Shown one piece after another: positions 8,190 through 17,547 of a DNA stretch of 64,000 nt. The position numbers were made by a program, and so were the translations under genes. Every line of letters starts with the position of its first letter. Position 1 is the stretch's first letter. This DNA comes from Paenibacillus sp. SZ31 (GTDB lineage: Bacteria; Bacillota; Bacilli; Paenibacillales; Paenibacillaceae): the NCBI RefSeq assembly GCF_012912005.1, contig NZ_JABBEA010000001.1, positions 1 to 64,000 on the forward strand, written 5' to 3'. The notes beneath the pieces were generated by a model, which saw only the letters and a list, made by a program, of their open reading frames with translations, made no database searches and was not told the DNA's origin.

Positions 8190-10454
8190 ATGAAACACGA
8201 ACTCGTTAAACCAGATATCACCGTCATCGGGGGCGGGCTTGCTGGCGTATGCGCGGCTATATCTGCGGCACGACTGGGCCAACAGGTTGCTCTGGTGCAG
8301 AATCGACCCGTGCTCGGCGGCAATTCCAGCAGCGAAGTACGGGTATGGGTCTGTGGCGCTACCGCCCACGGCATTAATCGCTATGCCCGCGAGACAGGCA
8401 TCATGGGAGAACTGTTTGTAGAGAATCAATATCGTAATCCGGAGGGCAATCCCTATCTATGGGACTTGGTGATTCTGGAAGCCGTTCGAGCTGAATCCAA
8501 CATCACCCTGTACCTGAACACGGATGTCCATGAAGTCGAGGCCACTGGAGATGGAGAGGAACGCATGATTACCTCCGTTACCGGGTGGATGATGGGTTCT
8601 GAACGCAAAATCCGATTCGAGAGTCAGATCTATCTGGACTGTACGGGCGATGGACTGGTGGGCTTCCTGGCTGGAGCTAAGTTTGCACTCGGCCGGGAAG
8701 CCCGCAGCGAATATGGTGAAGAGTGGGCACCGGAGGTGGCAGATCAGATCACGCTGGGAAGTACGCTCCTCTTTTATACCAAGGATACGGGCGCGCCTGT
8801 CCGTTATATCCCGCCCTCTTTTGCCAAGGATATCACGCAGACGAGCATTCCGATTCGCCGGGTCATTCGCAGCGGGGATTCCGGTTGTCATTATTGGTGG
8901 ATTGAATGGGGCGGTGAACATGACACCGTACATGACAATGAGCTGATCCGTGATGAGCTGTGGTCCGTAATCTACGGGATCTGGGACTATATCAAGAATT
9001 CCGGCAAGTTCGAAGCCGACCATATGACGCTGGAGTGGATCGGTTCGCTGCCTGGCAAAAGGGAATACCGCCGCTTCACGGGTGACTATGTGCTCACCCA
9101 GAACGATATTATTAGCCAGCGGGAGTTCCCGGACGCTGTTGCCTTTGGCGGCTGGTCCATTGACCTACATCCTCCGCAGGGCATGTATGCTGAAGCGAGC
9201 GGCTCGAAGCATATGCATGCCGATGGCGTGTATCACGTGCCGTTCCGCTCGTTGTATTCCGCGAATGTGCGGAATATGCTCATGGCCGGACGCGACATCA
9301 GCGCATCGCATGTCGCCTTCGGCACGACGCGCGTCATGGCCACATGCGCGGTCATCGGCGAAGCCGCGGGTACGGGCGCTGCGCTCTGCGCGGCCATGGG
9401 GGTGTCGCCGCGCGAGCTGCACGCGAGGCATCTTGCGGTGCTGCAGCAGACGTTGCTGCGGCAGGACGCATCCATCATCGGGGTGCGCAGCCACGATGAG
9501 CTGGATCTGGCCCGGCGTGCCAAGGCTACAGCCTCCAGCACACTGACGGGCATCGCTCTGGAGCAGCCTGGCAAGACGTACCCGCTAGGTACGGATGTTG
9601 CCCTGTTGCTGCCTGTGCATCCAGTGCTCAGCGGTCTGGAGCTGCTGCTGGATGCATCCAGCGATACCACGCTGACGGTAGAGCTGTGGGATACGGGGCG
9701 TAAGGAGAACTACGTCCCGCATTCGTTACAAGTCACGGCGACCGTTAACGTGACGGCGGGAACCGCGCAGTGGGTGAAGCTTCCGCTCGAATGGCGACCG
9801 GAAGAACCGCAGAATGCTTTTATCATCATCAAGGCGAATGCAGCCGTCACCCTCTACCATTCCACGGAAGCACACAGCGGGGTGCTGATCTTCTTCAGAA
9901 CAGAAGATAACCACGTGTCCAAAAATCTGGAGGACCACGCCACAGATCAGCCTGTCGTATTATGGTCCATGCAAGGGTTGGCACGTCAGCCATTCTGCTG
10001 TCGTACCCTCTCTGAGACCATGGCCTATTCAGCAGACAACACAATCAACGGTTACCATCGCCCGTTCGGCGGGCCGCAGCAGTGGATGTCGCAGCCGACA
10101 CAGTCTGGCAAGCCGGAATGGGTGCAACTGACATGGGAAGGGCCACAGACCTTGGCTGAACTGCACTTGACGTTCAACGATGATGTGAACGAGGACCTGG
10201 TTAATTTGCATCATCATCGCACAATATTCCGCGTCATGCCTGAACTTGTGCGCGATTATCGGGTGGAAGTATTGAGTGGGTCTGGGGAATGGATCGAGAT
10301 TGTAAGTGTAACGGAAAACCGCAGAAGAAAAATCATTCATTCCCTGGATATACCTGTGGATGCACAGGCGCTTAGGGTAAGCATTGATGCCACCAATGGC
10401 AGCAGGTACGCGGAGTTAATCGAGATTCGAGCGTACGGGGAATCTACACGGTAG
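8190..10454 (+). CDS. FAD-dependent oxidoreductase with C-terminal accessory domain
   Basis: A protein of 754 residues. The N-terminal dinucleotide-binding motif is ITVIGGGLAGVCAAISAARL, and the stretch NRPVLGGNSSSEVRVWV is characteristic of the FAD-dependent oxidoreductases found in glycan-utilisation clusters. GRDISASHVAFGTTRVM and GEAAGTGAALCAAMG complete the FAD fold near residues 370-415. From about 460 onward the chain looks like beta-sandwich (discoidin-like) material, with LAELHLTF and DYRVEVLSGSGEWIE. The ATG at 8190 follows GAGAGGTG. Codons around 9240-9500 are much richer in GC than elsewhere in the gene. The substrate is unknown; a role in sugar or polyol metabolism follows from the adjacent AraC gene. 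Confidence 0.87.
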   Translation: MKHELVKPDITVIGGGLAGVCAAISAARLGQQVALVQNRPVLGGNSSSEVRVWVCGATAHGINRYARETGIMGELFVENQYRNPEGNPYLWDLVILEAVRAESNITLYLNTDVHEVEATGDGEERMITSVTGWMMGSERKIRFESQIYLDCTGDGLVGFLAGAKFALGREARSEYGEEWAPEVADQITLGSTLLFYTKDTGAPVRYIPPSFAKDITQTSIPIRRVIRSGDSGCHYWWIEWGGEHDTVHDNELIRDELWSVIYGIWDYIKNSGKFEADHMTLEWIGSLPGKREYRRFTGDYVLTQNDIISQREFPDAVAFGGWSIDLHPPQGMYAEASGSKHMHADGVYHVPFRSLYSANVRNMLMAGRDISASHVAFGTTRVMATCAVIGEAAGTGAALCAAMGVSPRELHARHLAVLQQTLLRQDASIIGVRSHDELDLARRAKATASSTLTGIALEQPGKTYPLGTDVALLLPVHPVLSGLELLLDASSDTTLTVELWDTGRKENYVPHSLQVTATVNVTAGTAQWVKLPLEWRPEEPQNAFIIIKANAAVTLYHSTEAHSGVLIFFRTEDNHVSKNLEDHATDQPVVLWSMQGLARQPFCCRTLSETMAYSADNTINGYHRPFGGPQQWMSQPTQSGKPEWVQLTWEGPQTLAELHLTFNDDVNEDLVNLHHHRTIFRVMPELVRDYRVEVLSGSGEWIEIVSVTENRRRKIIHSLDIPVDAQALRVSIDATNGSRYAELIEIRAYGESTR

Positions 10455-10536
10455 GAGGAATCTTAGCGTATCCTTTTTTGATAGCTGATCCTGGCACTGG
10501 TCAACATATACGATGAATGAGATCAGAATTCAAAGA

Positions 10537-10574
10537 AAACAGGTTGTCTTAACCTGCAAGACAGCCTGTTTAAA
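10537..10574. terminator. Bidirectional hairpin terminator candidate
   Basis: Arms AAACAGGTTGTCTT and AAGACAGCCTGTTT (one G-U pair) lie between the convergent oxidoreductase and DUF1801 genes. Only short T and A runs flank it, so it may work in both directions with modest strength. Confidence 0.6.
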
Positions 10575-10659
10575 CATTAGTCACATATGTGATGGCGAAG
10601 AGAGACGCGGTCTCTTATCTCAAGTTATTCAGTGTGTGTAGATAGCTTGTCGAGTTATT

Positions 10660-11091
10660 CTATTGATCCGGATAGGTTTCTTTGAGAAACCGGACAGACT
10701 GTACAACTAGCGCTTTCAACACATCCACATCGATGTCTGCTATCTTGTTGATGTACACACACGCTTTGCCTGTCATATGTTTTCCAAAGTCCTTTAATAG
10801 ATCTTCTCGCTCGCTATCCCCTGTGGCAAAATATAAACTAATCTTCGCCTTTCGTGGCGAGAAGCCCACTAGAGGTGCATCCCCTTCGTGACCCGATTCA
10901 TATTTGTAATGATATGCACCGAATCCAATAATACTCGGTCCCCACATTTTTGCATCATAACCTGTCGTCTCCGTGAAAATATCCAATAATTGATAGGCGT
11001 CCTCACGTTTCTTTGGATTCTCAATCAGTTCAATAAATTCAATGACACTTTGGTCTGTTATGGTTGTTTTTGGTTTGTACACTGAAGCCAT
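10660..11091 (-). CDS. DUF1801 domain protein
   Basis: A small cytoplasmic protein of about 143 residues matching the DUF1801 (YdhG-like) pattern: an N-terminal helical part (VIEFIELIENPKKREDAYQL), the core WGPSIIGFGAYHYKYESG and GFSPRKAKISLYF, and a C-terminal helix. Biochemical function is unknown for the family. It lies 10 bases after the phosphotransferase gene and forms an operon with it. AAGGAG is very close to both the ATG and the preceding GTG, so the exact start is uncertain. Confidence 0.85.
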   Translation of the reverse strand: MASVYKPKTTITDQSVIEFIELIENPKKREDAYQLLDIFTETTGYDAKMWGPSIIGFGAYHYKYESGHEGDAPLVGFSPRKAKISLYFATGDSEREDLLKDFGKHMTGKACVYINKIADIDVDVLKALVVQSVRFLKETYPDQ

Positions 11092-11101
11092 CACTCCTTA
11101 A

Positions 11102-11902
11102 TTAGGTCCAGTCATCAAAATGCTTTTCCAGAAAGGTAAGCTCTTTCTCATAATGTGCGAGATGACCTTCTTCTATCATTTTTATAAAAGCGAGTTCCCC
11201 GGCAGACGCACGATCAGTCAGTGTTTTACACATAAAACGGATACGGGATATGACCCATTCCTTCAAATCTGCTGGCACACTCAGCCCGTACGTAGTCATG
11301 AATAATGCAATACGTTCTTTTCGAACAGTTCCGTACTCCTGGCTAGTGTAAGGTACAACACCTTTTCCATCCATCTTTGGTGAAAAATCTGCGAGTGGAA
11401 CGGATGTATACAAGGCATAAGCGATATCCCACATTCGCGGACCCGGACCTGCCATATCAAAATCAATAATTCCTTGAGGACGTCCACCCTTGTACACCGT
11501 ATTATACGGCGCAAAATCGTTATGACATACAACTTCAGGTACAGTTATCCCCGGATATCTGTTCATTGACTCTGCTGTTGGTGTGAATCCAACAGTCGCA
11601 TCATGGTAACTTCTCAACAGTTTAGCGATTTCGATCAAAGATTCGTCTGACCACATATACTCTTCGATCTCAGGGTATTCATTGCCTGGAACGATGCCCT
11701 CAAGGTAAGAAAGTACTTCTCTCCCCTGTTCGTCTATTCCCAGAAATCGAGGAGAATGGGTATAACCAAATTTTTCGAGATGTAAAAGCAGTTCATGCAC
11801 ATATGGATTTGGTTTCGCATGCCGGCGAACCGTCTCGCCTATTCTGATAACCTGATTCACATTACCTCCCGTAAATTCTTCCTCATGTTCGGACAATCTC
11901 AT
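11102..11902 (-). CDS. Aminoglycoside phosphotransferase (APH) family protein
   Basis: Kinase-like phosphotransferase of 266 residues. The catalytic loop VVCHNDFAPYN gives His127, Asp129 and Asn134, and the Mg-binding motif IIDFDMAGPG is at about 145. An N-terminal RIGETVRR strand stands in for the ATP-binding sheet. The family phosphorylates aminoglycosides, macrolides, choline or sugars; which applies here cannot be told. AGGAGG precedes the ATG. It is the first of two genes with DUF1801, at the edge of the small-gene island. Confidence 0.87.
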   Translation of the reverse strand: MRLSEHEEEFTGGNVNQVIRIGETVRRHAKPNPYVHELLLHLEKFGYTHSPRFLGIDEQGREVLSYLEGIVPGNEYPEIEEYMWSDESLIEIAKLLRSYHDATVGFTPTAESMNRYPGITVPEVVCHNDFAPYNTVYKGGRPQGIIDFDMAGPGPRMWDIAYALYTSVPLADFSPKMDGKGVVPYTSQEYGTVRKERIALFMTTYGLSVPADLKEWVISRIRFMCKTLTDRASAGELAFIKMIEEGHLAHYEKELTFLEKHFDDWT

Positions 11903-11917
11903 CCCTCCTAAATAAAG

Positions 11918-12193
11918 CTAAACTTCTTTGGTATGGGCATGATTACGATTTTTCTTATAACTCCCCGGAAATCCCGCTACCAATAGTACAAATCCAACCA
12001 AGAACATGAAGTATACGAGTAACCCTGTTGAATTATCATTCGTCTGAGCAAACTGAGGTACGTTATTCCCCCCTGAAGCATAACCTGCTTCTACAATGGC
12101 GGCTGATACTCTTATTGTAATTCTCTCCATCGTCGCAATAAACACACTGCCAAGCATGAGAATTACACCCAAAATCTTGTTGATATTATTCAT
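11918..12193 (-). CDS. Small two-helix membrane protein
   Basis: A protein of 91 residues with hydrophobic helices at about 6-25 (ILGVILMLGSVFIATM) and 58-78 (GLLVYFMFLVGFVLLVAGF). A polar, Gly/Asn-rich loop separates them and the C-terminus is basic (YKKNRNHAHTK). No known family recognised. It ends 15 bases before the APH gene start, so the three may be co-transcribed. It resembles in length and layout the protein at 24018-24341, with a shared LGxxxI...GYA pattern, and the two may be distant relatives. Confidence 0.7.
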   Translation of the reverse strand: MNNINKILGVILMLGSVFIATMERITIRVSAAIVEAGYASGGNNVPQFAQTNDNSTGLLVYFMFLVGFVLLVAGFPGSYKKNRNHAHTKEV

Positions 12194-12362
12194 GTCAAGC
12201 CTCCTTTTATTATCCGTCCACTATTTATGAAGTTATCTACTTAAAGTCTTTCGGTTCTCTATTCCATATTCCTGCATTTATATCAACGGAACCTCATCCA
12301 ATTTCATCATAGCAAATAGCGTCGTCATTACTGACGGCGCTGTTGTACGCTCTCTGAACAGG

Positions 12363-12902
12363 TTACGTAGCTACTACGTGGTTCAGATCCATACTATTTT
12401 TGAAAAAGGCTGACCGTTCTACATGATACAGATCATAGATCTGCTCCTTGGCATTGATGAATTGATATACATCGGAGTAGACATCATTAGCTAATTTCAC
12501 GTAAGGCAGTTTTTCTACCGCTTTTCTGGACCTTATATTTTGCTTACGAATCTTCATAAATACCGTTTCAATGTCATGTTCCAGAAATAGCTCAACGAAA
12601 AAGGTTGATTTCGCTCTTTGGCTGTACCCATTCCCAAAATAAGGCGATCCTATCCATGTGGCTAAGAAACCCATTTGATGCTCGATATGATACAGATCAA
12701 TGGTACCAATAGGCTGGCCAGTTTCATTCAAAATCGTGCGGGAAATCACCGTCTTTTGTTCTTCTTCGGCCATCAATTGTTTGGTCAGGAATAGATATTC
12801 TTCATACGATTGGCATGCATAACGAACGTAAGGAGAAACTGCGGGGTCCATCATTAAGCTGTACAGTGAATGGCATTCCTGCAAATCACGTTTTTTTAAC
12901 AT
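12363..12902 (-). CDS. GNAT family N-acetyltransferase
   Basis: About 179 residues of the acetyl-CoA-dependent GNAT fold, RimJ/RimL-like. The pantetheine-binding region is GFLATWIGSPYFGNGYSQRA (about 98-117), and a C-terminal IRKQNIRSRKAVEKLPYVKL matches the end of the fold. The ATG at 12902 has AGGTGG seven bases upstream; an in-frame GTG at 12914 overlaps that site. Substrate unknown. It is a lone gene with about 170 bases on each side. Confidence 0.85.
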   Translation of the reverse strand: MLKKRDLQECHSLYSLMMDPAVSPYVRYACQSYEEYLFLTKQLMAEEEQKTVISRTILNETGQPIGTIDLYHIEHQMGFLATWIGSPYFGNGYSQRAKSTFFVELFLEHDIETVFMKIRKQNIRSRKAVEKLPYVKLANDVYSDVYQFINAKEQIYDLYHVERSAFFKNSMDLNHVVAT

Positions 12903-13043
12903 TCTGTCTACCACCTAGTCCTTTTAGTCCGCTATATCAAGCAAATTAAGTATATAAAAGGTAGTGTGGGATTTAATGAATTCTGTATATGGCTTATGTA
13001 AAATGCATTGGTAAATATTGCTCATCTTCATCTTCGGGTAGCA

Positions 13044-13083
13044 CAAAAAAACGGCATGTTCCTTTTGCAGGAACATGCCGTTT
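13044..13083 (-). terminator. Rho-independent terminator of the GH5 gene
   Basis: A perfect stem AAACGGCATGTTCC/GGAACATGCCGTTT with a 7-base loop, followed on the minus strand by seven T. It lies 25 bases after the cellulase stop. Confidence 0.92.
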
Positions 13084-13107
13084 ACACGGAAACAGATAGA
13101 TAGGAAA

Positions 13108-14295
13108 TTATTGAATGCCTTGCATGATCGCATTAATGATGTTTTGCTGCGTCACGGTATTGTTTGAACGGTTAAACAAAGCGAATCCATGTTGACCATT
13201 ATGCCCGTTGTCCCAATAAACAGGAACCATTTTGTATTTCTTGGCTTTTGCTGTAACTGCTTTGGCGTAGGCAGCGCGATATACATTGTTGGTTGAATCG
13301 TAAGACGTTTTATCAATCGAACCGAATTCACCAATCACCACAGGATAGCCTTGAGTCACAAATTTATCGTACATGGACTTGAACTGTGATTCCAGATAAT
13401 CCTCTTGTCCCCAAGTAGACTTTTTGGCAGGATTTGTAGCTGTTGCACCCCATTGTGTGATATTTCCGTTTTCCTCACCTGCGAAATCCCACGGAGAGTA
13501 ATAGTGCGCCGAGATCATGATTCTCTTCTGCGAACTAGGAATTGCCGAGGATCTGAAATTATCTGTTGGGAGAGCAAAACCATAATTACCAACGGTGAAG
13601 TCAATATTGGTATTCCAGCCCGGAATCAGCAACCATCTGGCATTGTTGTTTCCTCCAGTCTGACGAACCGTATCCACAAAGATTTGATTGTAGGCATTCA
13701 GGTTGGCGTAATACGCCGAGTTCGGATTGCCATAGTTGCCATCGAATACTTCGTTCATGGATTCAAAAATCAGACGGTCATTGTAGTTGCTGAACTTGGT
13801 AGCAATCTGCTGCCACACCTTTTTATACTTTTCCTTGATGGCAGTCTGATTGCCACCATTCACGAGCAGCCATCCACCTTGTACGGAATTGTATCCATCG
13901 CCATGAATATTGATGATGACATACAGACCTTCATTGTACGCATAATCTACGACTTGCTGAATTCGATTCAGCCATGCCGCATTGATTGTATAGTTGGGAG
14001 CGCTTCCAATGTTGTTCAAATAGGAGACTGGAATACGAATGGACTTGAAGCCAGCAGCTTTCACTTTTTTGATTAACTCTGGAGTCACCGTAGGATTGCC
14101 CCAAGCTGTCTCATTCGGTGTACCGTTCACCGCTGCTTCCAGCTGGTTGCCCAGATTCCATCCTGCACCCATCTCAGACACGATTTGCGAAGCGTCCGCT
14201 GCTGATGCTTTAGCGCTCCATCCGGTAAAGGCCACCGTAGCCAGTAATACTAGCGCCAAGCTACTGATGCCAAACTTCTTCCATTTTTTGAACAT
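13108..14295 (-). CDS. Secreted GH5 endoglucanase (cellulase)
   Basis: Glycoside hydrolase family 5 enzyme that cleaves internal beta-1,4-glucan bonds, about 395 residues. A Sec signal peptide (FKKWKKFGISSLALVLLATV, cleavage near KASA-AD) gives export. The catalytic domain starts with SEMGAGWNLGNQLEA. FESMNEVFDG carries the acid/base Glu and VVIGEFGS the nucleophile Glu; IRIPVSYL and SAHYYSPWDF are other family motifs. No carbohydrate-binding module is attached. The ATG at 14295 is placed seven bases after GGAGG; a GTATG pair six bases earlier is possible. It is a single-gene unit with a strong terminator and an AT-rich upstream region, inside the small-gene island. Confidence 0.94.
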   Translation of the reverse strand: MFKKWKKFGISSLALVLLATVAFTGWSAKASAADASQIVSEMGAGWNLGNQLEAAVNGTPNETAWGNPTVTPELIKKVKAAGFKSIRIPVSYLNNIGSAPNYTINAAWLNRIQQVVDYAYNEGLYVIINIHGDGYNSVQGGWLLVNGGNQTAIKEKYKKVWQQIATKFSNYNDRLIFESMNEVFDGNYGNPNSAYYANLNAYNQIFVDTVRQTGGNNNARWLLIPGWNTNIDFTVGNYGFALPTDNFRSSAIPSSQKRIMISAHYYSPWDFAGEENGNITQWGATATNPAKKSTWGQEDYLESQFKSMYDKFVTQGYPVVIGEFGSIDKTSYDSTNNVYRAAYAKAVTAKAKKYKMVPVYWDNGHNGQHGFALFNRSNNTVTQQNIINAIMQGIQ

Positions 14296-14503
14296 ACCCA
14301 TACCTCCGCTTATTCTATTATTTTTTTCCTCAAGCAGTCCAGTTAATCTATTTATACAGATTGAATGATACGAGTATTCGCGCCCTCCTCTCTATCGATC
14401 AAACAAAAGAAATATTCTCTCACCACAACATAATAACACATTTTTGGAAAATAAAGCACTATCTTTCTCCTGATTTTTGACTATTTGTTACAAAAACCTC
14501 CAT

Positions 14504-14920
14504 TTAACCATTTAATTTGATTGCTTGGATTCGCTCTTTATCAAAATCAACAATCATAATGTGATCTTGCAGGATGTTGTCTCCGCACGATATTGTTGCG
14601 CCGTAATCCGCTATGCTGTTAAATGTTATATCTACACGGTACACTTCAATTTCATTAAACCAGTCCTTATGTACCTTTTCATGAAGTTCGTTCTCATAGT
14701 ATTCTCGAAAGACAGTCTCACAAGTTGAAAACCATTTAACATAGTCTTCTATTTTATTAGCAATCGAATCTAATTGTGTATTCGTGGACACATATATTCG
14801 GACGTCGTTTAAATCCTCCTCCTGTATGGAATGTTTAAATATTTGCACTGCATTTTGCAGAACATAGCACCGGTAACTCTCATCACTCTCTTCTTCAAGC
14901 TCAATGAATGGGATTAACAA
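14504..14920 (-). CDS. Hypothetical protein (about 138 residues)
   Basis: I do not recognise the family. The chain is acidic (FIELEEESDESYRCYV near the N-terminus) and ends in CGDNILQDHIMIVDFDKERI, a pattern that resembles small immunity-type proteins (weak inference). No ATG lies near the start. I favour the TTG at 14920, nine bases after AGGAGC; a GTG at 14971 would overlap the 3' end of the hydrolase gene by 22 bases. Either way it is translationally linked to the hydrolase upstream. Confidence 0.6.
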   Translation of the reverse strand: MLIPFIELEEESDESYRCYVLQNAVQIFKHSIQEEDLNDVRIYVSTNTQLDSIANKIEDYVKWFSTCETVFREYYENELHEKVHKDWFNEIEVYRVDITFNSIADYGATISCGDNILQDHIMIVDFDKERIQAIKLNG

Positions 14921-14949
14921 TATGATCTTGCTCCTCTCTAGGCCTCTTT

Positions 14950-15978
14950 TTAGAATACCTCTCGTAACCACTGTACAAATTTTTCTTTCTCCTCAAACTG
15001 TGGGTAATGCGCAGACTCATTGAATACAATGAAATCTTTGATCGGTGCATCCAATACATCAAAATAATCACGTGCTGCATTCGCAGTGGTCATATAATCA
15101 TATTTACCCATCACAAAATAAGTAGGAATCTCCAGATGATCAACTATGTCGGGTAAATTTTGATTCAATGCTTCTCTCAGTAAGATTTCTTGTGAACCCA
15201 GAACCCCTGTATAATAGCGAATGATATCCAGCCCATTATATTCGGGATTGAAAAGGAATCCTGAAATATAATCTCTATTCTCATTGATAAGTCTAGCGGC
15301 ACCACCATACTTTTGCACAAGAATTCTAGGTGTAAGTTCCTCTCCTTGCTCGATCGAACCTCGAACTAGCTCCAGTTTTTTAACGTCCTCTGCATTACCG
15401 GCTTGTTTCGCTTGTTCTAGCGTGTACTCCAAGCTTTCTAGCTCACTCTGAAGTGTATTTGCCATCTGCCCAATGCCTATATAAGCGTGAAACTGATCAG
15501 GTGCTTTAGCCGCAGCTTTCATCCCGATGTATGTACCAAATGAATGACCGATTAATATAACCTTCTCTTGACCTAACTCCTCAGTTACATAATTCCTTAA
15601 CGCTAACAAATCATCTACTAATACATCTGTTGTCAGATTCGAGTAATCTTCAGAAAAATGATATGACTTTCCGCTCCCACGTTGATCGTAATGGACCACA
15701 GTGAAGTGTTGCTCAAGCTCCTGTTGATACTTCCTAACGTAAGGAATCTCAGAGCATCCAGGCCCACCATGCACAAAAATCAGGATAGGGTTACTCCGAT
15801 CAACACCCCTGATCATGACTTCATGTGCTGCACCGTTAATTTCGACCTGCTCTAACATGCTGATGCTGTTTTCATCTTTAATTTTGGGTGTCCATGTAGG
15901 AAATATCAGAGCTACTATAACCAATAAAATCATACTCAATATGCTGTACTTGAGTATCTTACTTATTTTTTTGCGCAT
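14950..15978 (-). CDS. Alpha/beta hydrolase, proline iminopeptidase-like, membrane-anchored
   Basis: A protein of 342 residues. An N-terminal hydrophobic helix (residues 8-27, ILKYSILSMILLVIVALIF) anchors it with the enzyme outside. The fold shows the oxyanion motif HGGPGCSE, then DQRGSGKS, the nucleophile elbow GHSFGTYIG, a late acid in MGKYDYMT and the catalytic His in NESAHYPQF. These match family S33 peptidases and related hydrolases. The substrate may be a small peptide or ester. It sits just upstream of an uncharacterised gene with which it overlaps or nearly touches. Confidence 0.88.
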   Translation of the reverse strand: MRKKISKILKYSILSMILLVIVALIFPTWTPKIKDENSISMLEQVEINGAAHEVMIRGVDRSNPILIFVHGGPGCSEIPYVRKYQQELEQHFTVVHYDQRGSGKSYHFSEDYSNLTTDVLVDDLLALRNYVTEELGQEKVILIGHSFGTYIGMKAAAKAPDQFHAYIGIGQMANTLQSELESLEYTLEQAKQAGNAEDVKKLELVRGSIEQGEELTPRILVQKYGGAARLINENRDYISGFLFNPEYNGLDIIRYYTGVLGSQEILLREALNQNLPDIVDHLEIPTYFVMGKYDYMTTANAARDYFDVLDAPIKDFIVFNESAHYPQFEEKEKFVQWLREVF

Positions 15979-16029
15979 GTGATGCTCCTTAAATAATCAG
16001 TTTCAGTTGTAATTCTACCAACGGTTCCT

Positions 16030-16665
16030 TCACCGTAACGGATACAGCAATTCAACAGGTTCTTTCATCAGCTCTTCTTGGAAGATGTAATTGTGATCAG
16101 CTCCAATAATACAGAGTATTCTTTTTCCTGGATGAGCTTCAATTGTATTTTTGACTCTTTGAATCATAATCTGATTACGCACAACCCAGCGAAAGTTCTG
16201 TGCCTTCGGGTTTACCTGATACAATCATTCATATTTTTGTTTGGTTACGCGATCGAATTCATTTGAATTAAAAGGAATCTCGCCGAACCTATACGTCTCC
16301 ATTTGCTCCGCAAAGCAGTCATCATCCCGTTGTTCAAGTTCTTTTCGTTCCTCGCTCGAATAGCCGTTGAATGGTTCAAAAGCATTCCACACATCCAATT
16401 CAAACCAATCAATTGGGACAAATGTGATATTCTGCTCCTCGCACAAAGGCAATATCAAATCCCAATACTCACTGGCCGGTTCTCCCCAGTATCCTCTATC
16501 ATTTTTGTCCTTCAGATACCTCAACCAGCTCTGTGGATGAACTTCACCGCAAATAATATCTGGCTTAAACTCTTGAATCACATCCTTGTAAAGGGAAAGG
16601 GAACAATGATATCGCTCCCTGAGTTCTGGATTATGAATGGTTCCGAGTATGCCAACCGTTGTCAT
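16030..16665 (-). pseudogene. TraB/Tiki-like protein interrupted by an in-frame TGA
   Basis: Two reading frames in the same phase are separated by a single TGA at 16225-16227; together they would make a protein of about 211 residues. The upstream part starts with VGILGTIHN and IICGEVHPQSW, the downstream part contains IIGADHNYIFQEEL. GxxHN, GE and GADH match the TraB/PrgY/ChaN-like (Tiki) metal-dependent superfamily. Both halves keep sensible sequence with no further damage, so the stop is recent, a sequencing error, or read through. The ATG overlaps the stop of the upstream GNAT gene by four bases, indicating coupled translation. Confidence 0.75.
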
Positions 16666-17195
16666 GTGCCCAGCTCCTTTATCATGTGTATGTCTTTCGG
16701 CTCTTTGTCGTAGAGTTCTGGATCAATATCGCTTGCAATCTGACTTCCCTGGCTTCTGTAAAAGGATACCGCCGATCTCGTCTCTGTGGAGGAAATATAC
16801 AGATACCGCGCTCCACGTTTTTTGGCCTCTTCACTTAACTGGTTCAGAATACGTTTTCCAATACCTTGTCTTCTGTACGCCTGAGAGACATACATTAGGT
16901 CAATTTGTAATTGATTACGTTCTCTGCCTCTGTATTGATGTGCCAGCACCCCGAACCCAATTAATCGATCTTCAGCAAAAGCGCCATACGCCATGCCGCC
17001 TTGTTCTAGTTCATACACATATCGTTTTTGAATCTCCTCCAACAGCTTTGCATCCCAGTTTGAGCACTCATGATCTTGTTCTAGCTCTACCAATTCGTTC
17101 TCTCTCATTTCATATATGAGATCAATATGTTCCGAACGATCTATTTCCTGCAACTGGTTCACATCATCAAGGGTCAACGTTCTATACGTTATCAT
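16662..17195 (-). CDS. GNAT family N-acetyltransferase
   Basis: 177 residues. The acetyl-CoA-binding loop QAYRRQGIGKRILNQL (about 110-125) is a canonical R/QxxGxG/A motif, and LYISSTETRSAVSFYRSQG is the typical C-terminal part of the fold. AAGGAGG lies upstream of the ATG. It shares a four-base ATGA overlap with the interrupted TraB-like gene and so heads a two-gene unit. Substrate unknown. Confidence 0.9.
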   Translation of the reverse strand: MITYRTLTLDDVNQLQEIDRSEHIDLIYEMRENELVELEQDHECSNWDAKLLEEIQKRYVYELEQGGMAYGAFAEDRLIGFGVLAHQYRGRERNQLQIDLMYVSQAYRRQGIGKRILNQLSEEAKKRGARYLYISSTETRSAVSFYRSQGSQIASDIDPELYDKEPKDIHMIKELGT

Positions 17196-17237
17196 GGTCG
17201 TCGCTCTTCCTCCTTCCCGATTAATATTTCTAGACTC

Positions 17238-17483
17238 TTATGGTTTTATAGATCGAAGTCTGTATTTATCAAAAACTCTTTTATCGTACAAAATAGTGTA
17301 TTCCTTGTTCTCTTCAATTAATTTTGACATATCCATTGGAACGGTTATTGTTCTTTCAATGTTATCAAAATTAATTACAATCATCTCATTCTCACTAATT
17401 TTTTGAACAGTAACTGCTTCAAAAATTGAAGTTCGAAAGGAATTCCACAACAAAACTAAAAGCAATAAAAGTAACAGTGACAT
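17238..17483 (-). CDS. Small membrane-anchored protein
   Basis: 81 residues. A Leu-rich hydrophobic helix (MSLLLLLLLVLLW) at the very N-terminus is followed by a short beta-rich domain with basic and acidic residues (VQKISENEMIVINFDNIERT). AAGGGA precedes the ATG. It could be a membrane anchor with an external domain or a signal peptide with a small secreted domain. No family recognised. Confidence 0.6.
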   Translation of the reverse strand: MSLLLLLLLVLLWNSFRTSIFEAVTVQKISENEMIVINFDNIERTITVPMDMSKLIEENKEYTILYDKRVFDKYRLRSIKP

Positions 17484-17547
17484 GATGAGTCCCTTATTCT
17501 TATTCGCCAGTTCTTTTCATCTCCTATAAACAATTGTGGTACTCGTC

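Noticed and set aside
12194..12362. Hairpin GCGTCGTCA/TGACGGCGC as a terminator
   Set aside because: No T-run in either direction and no clear fit to a transcript end.
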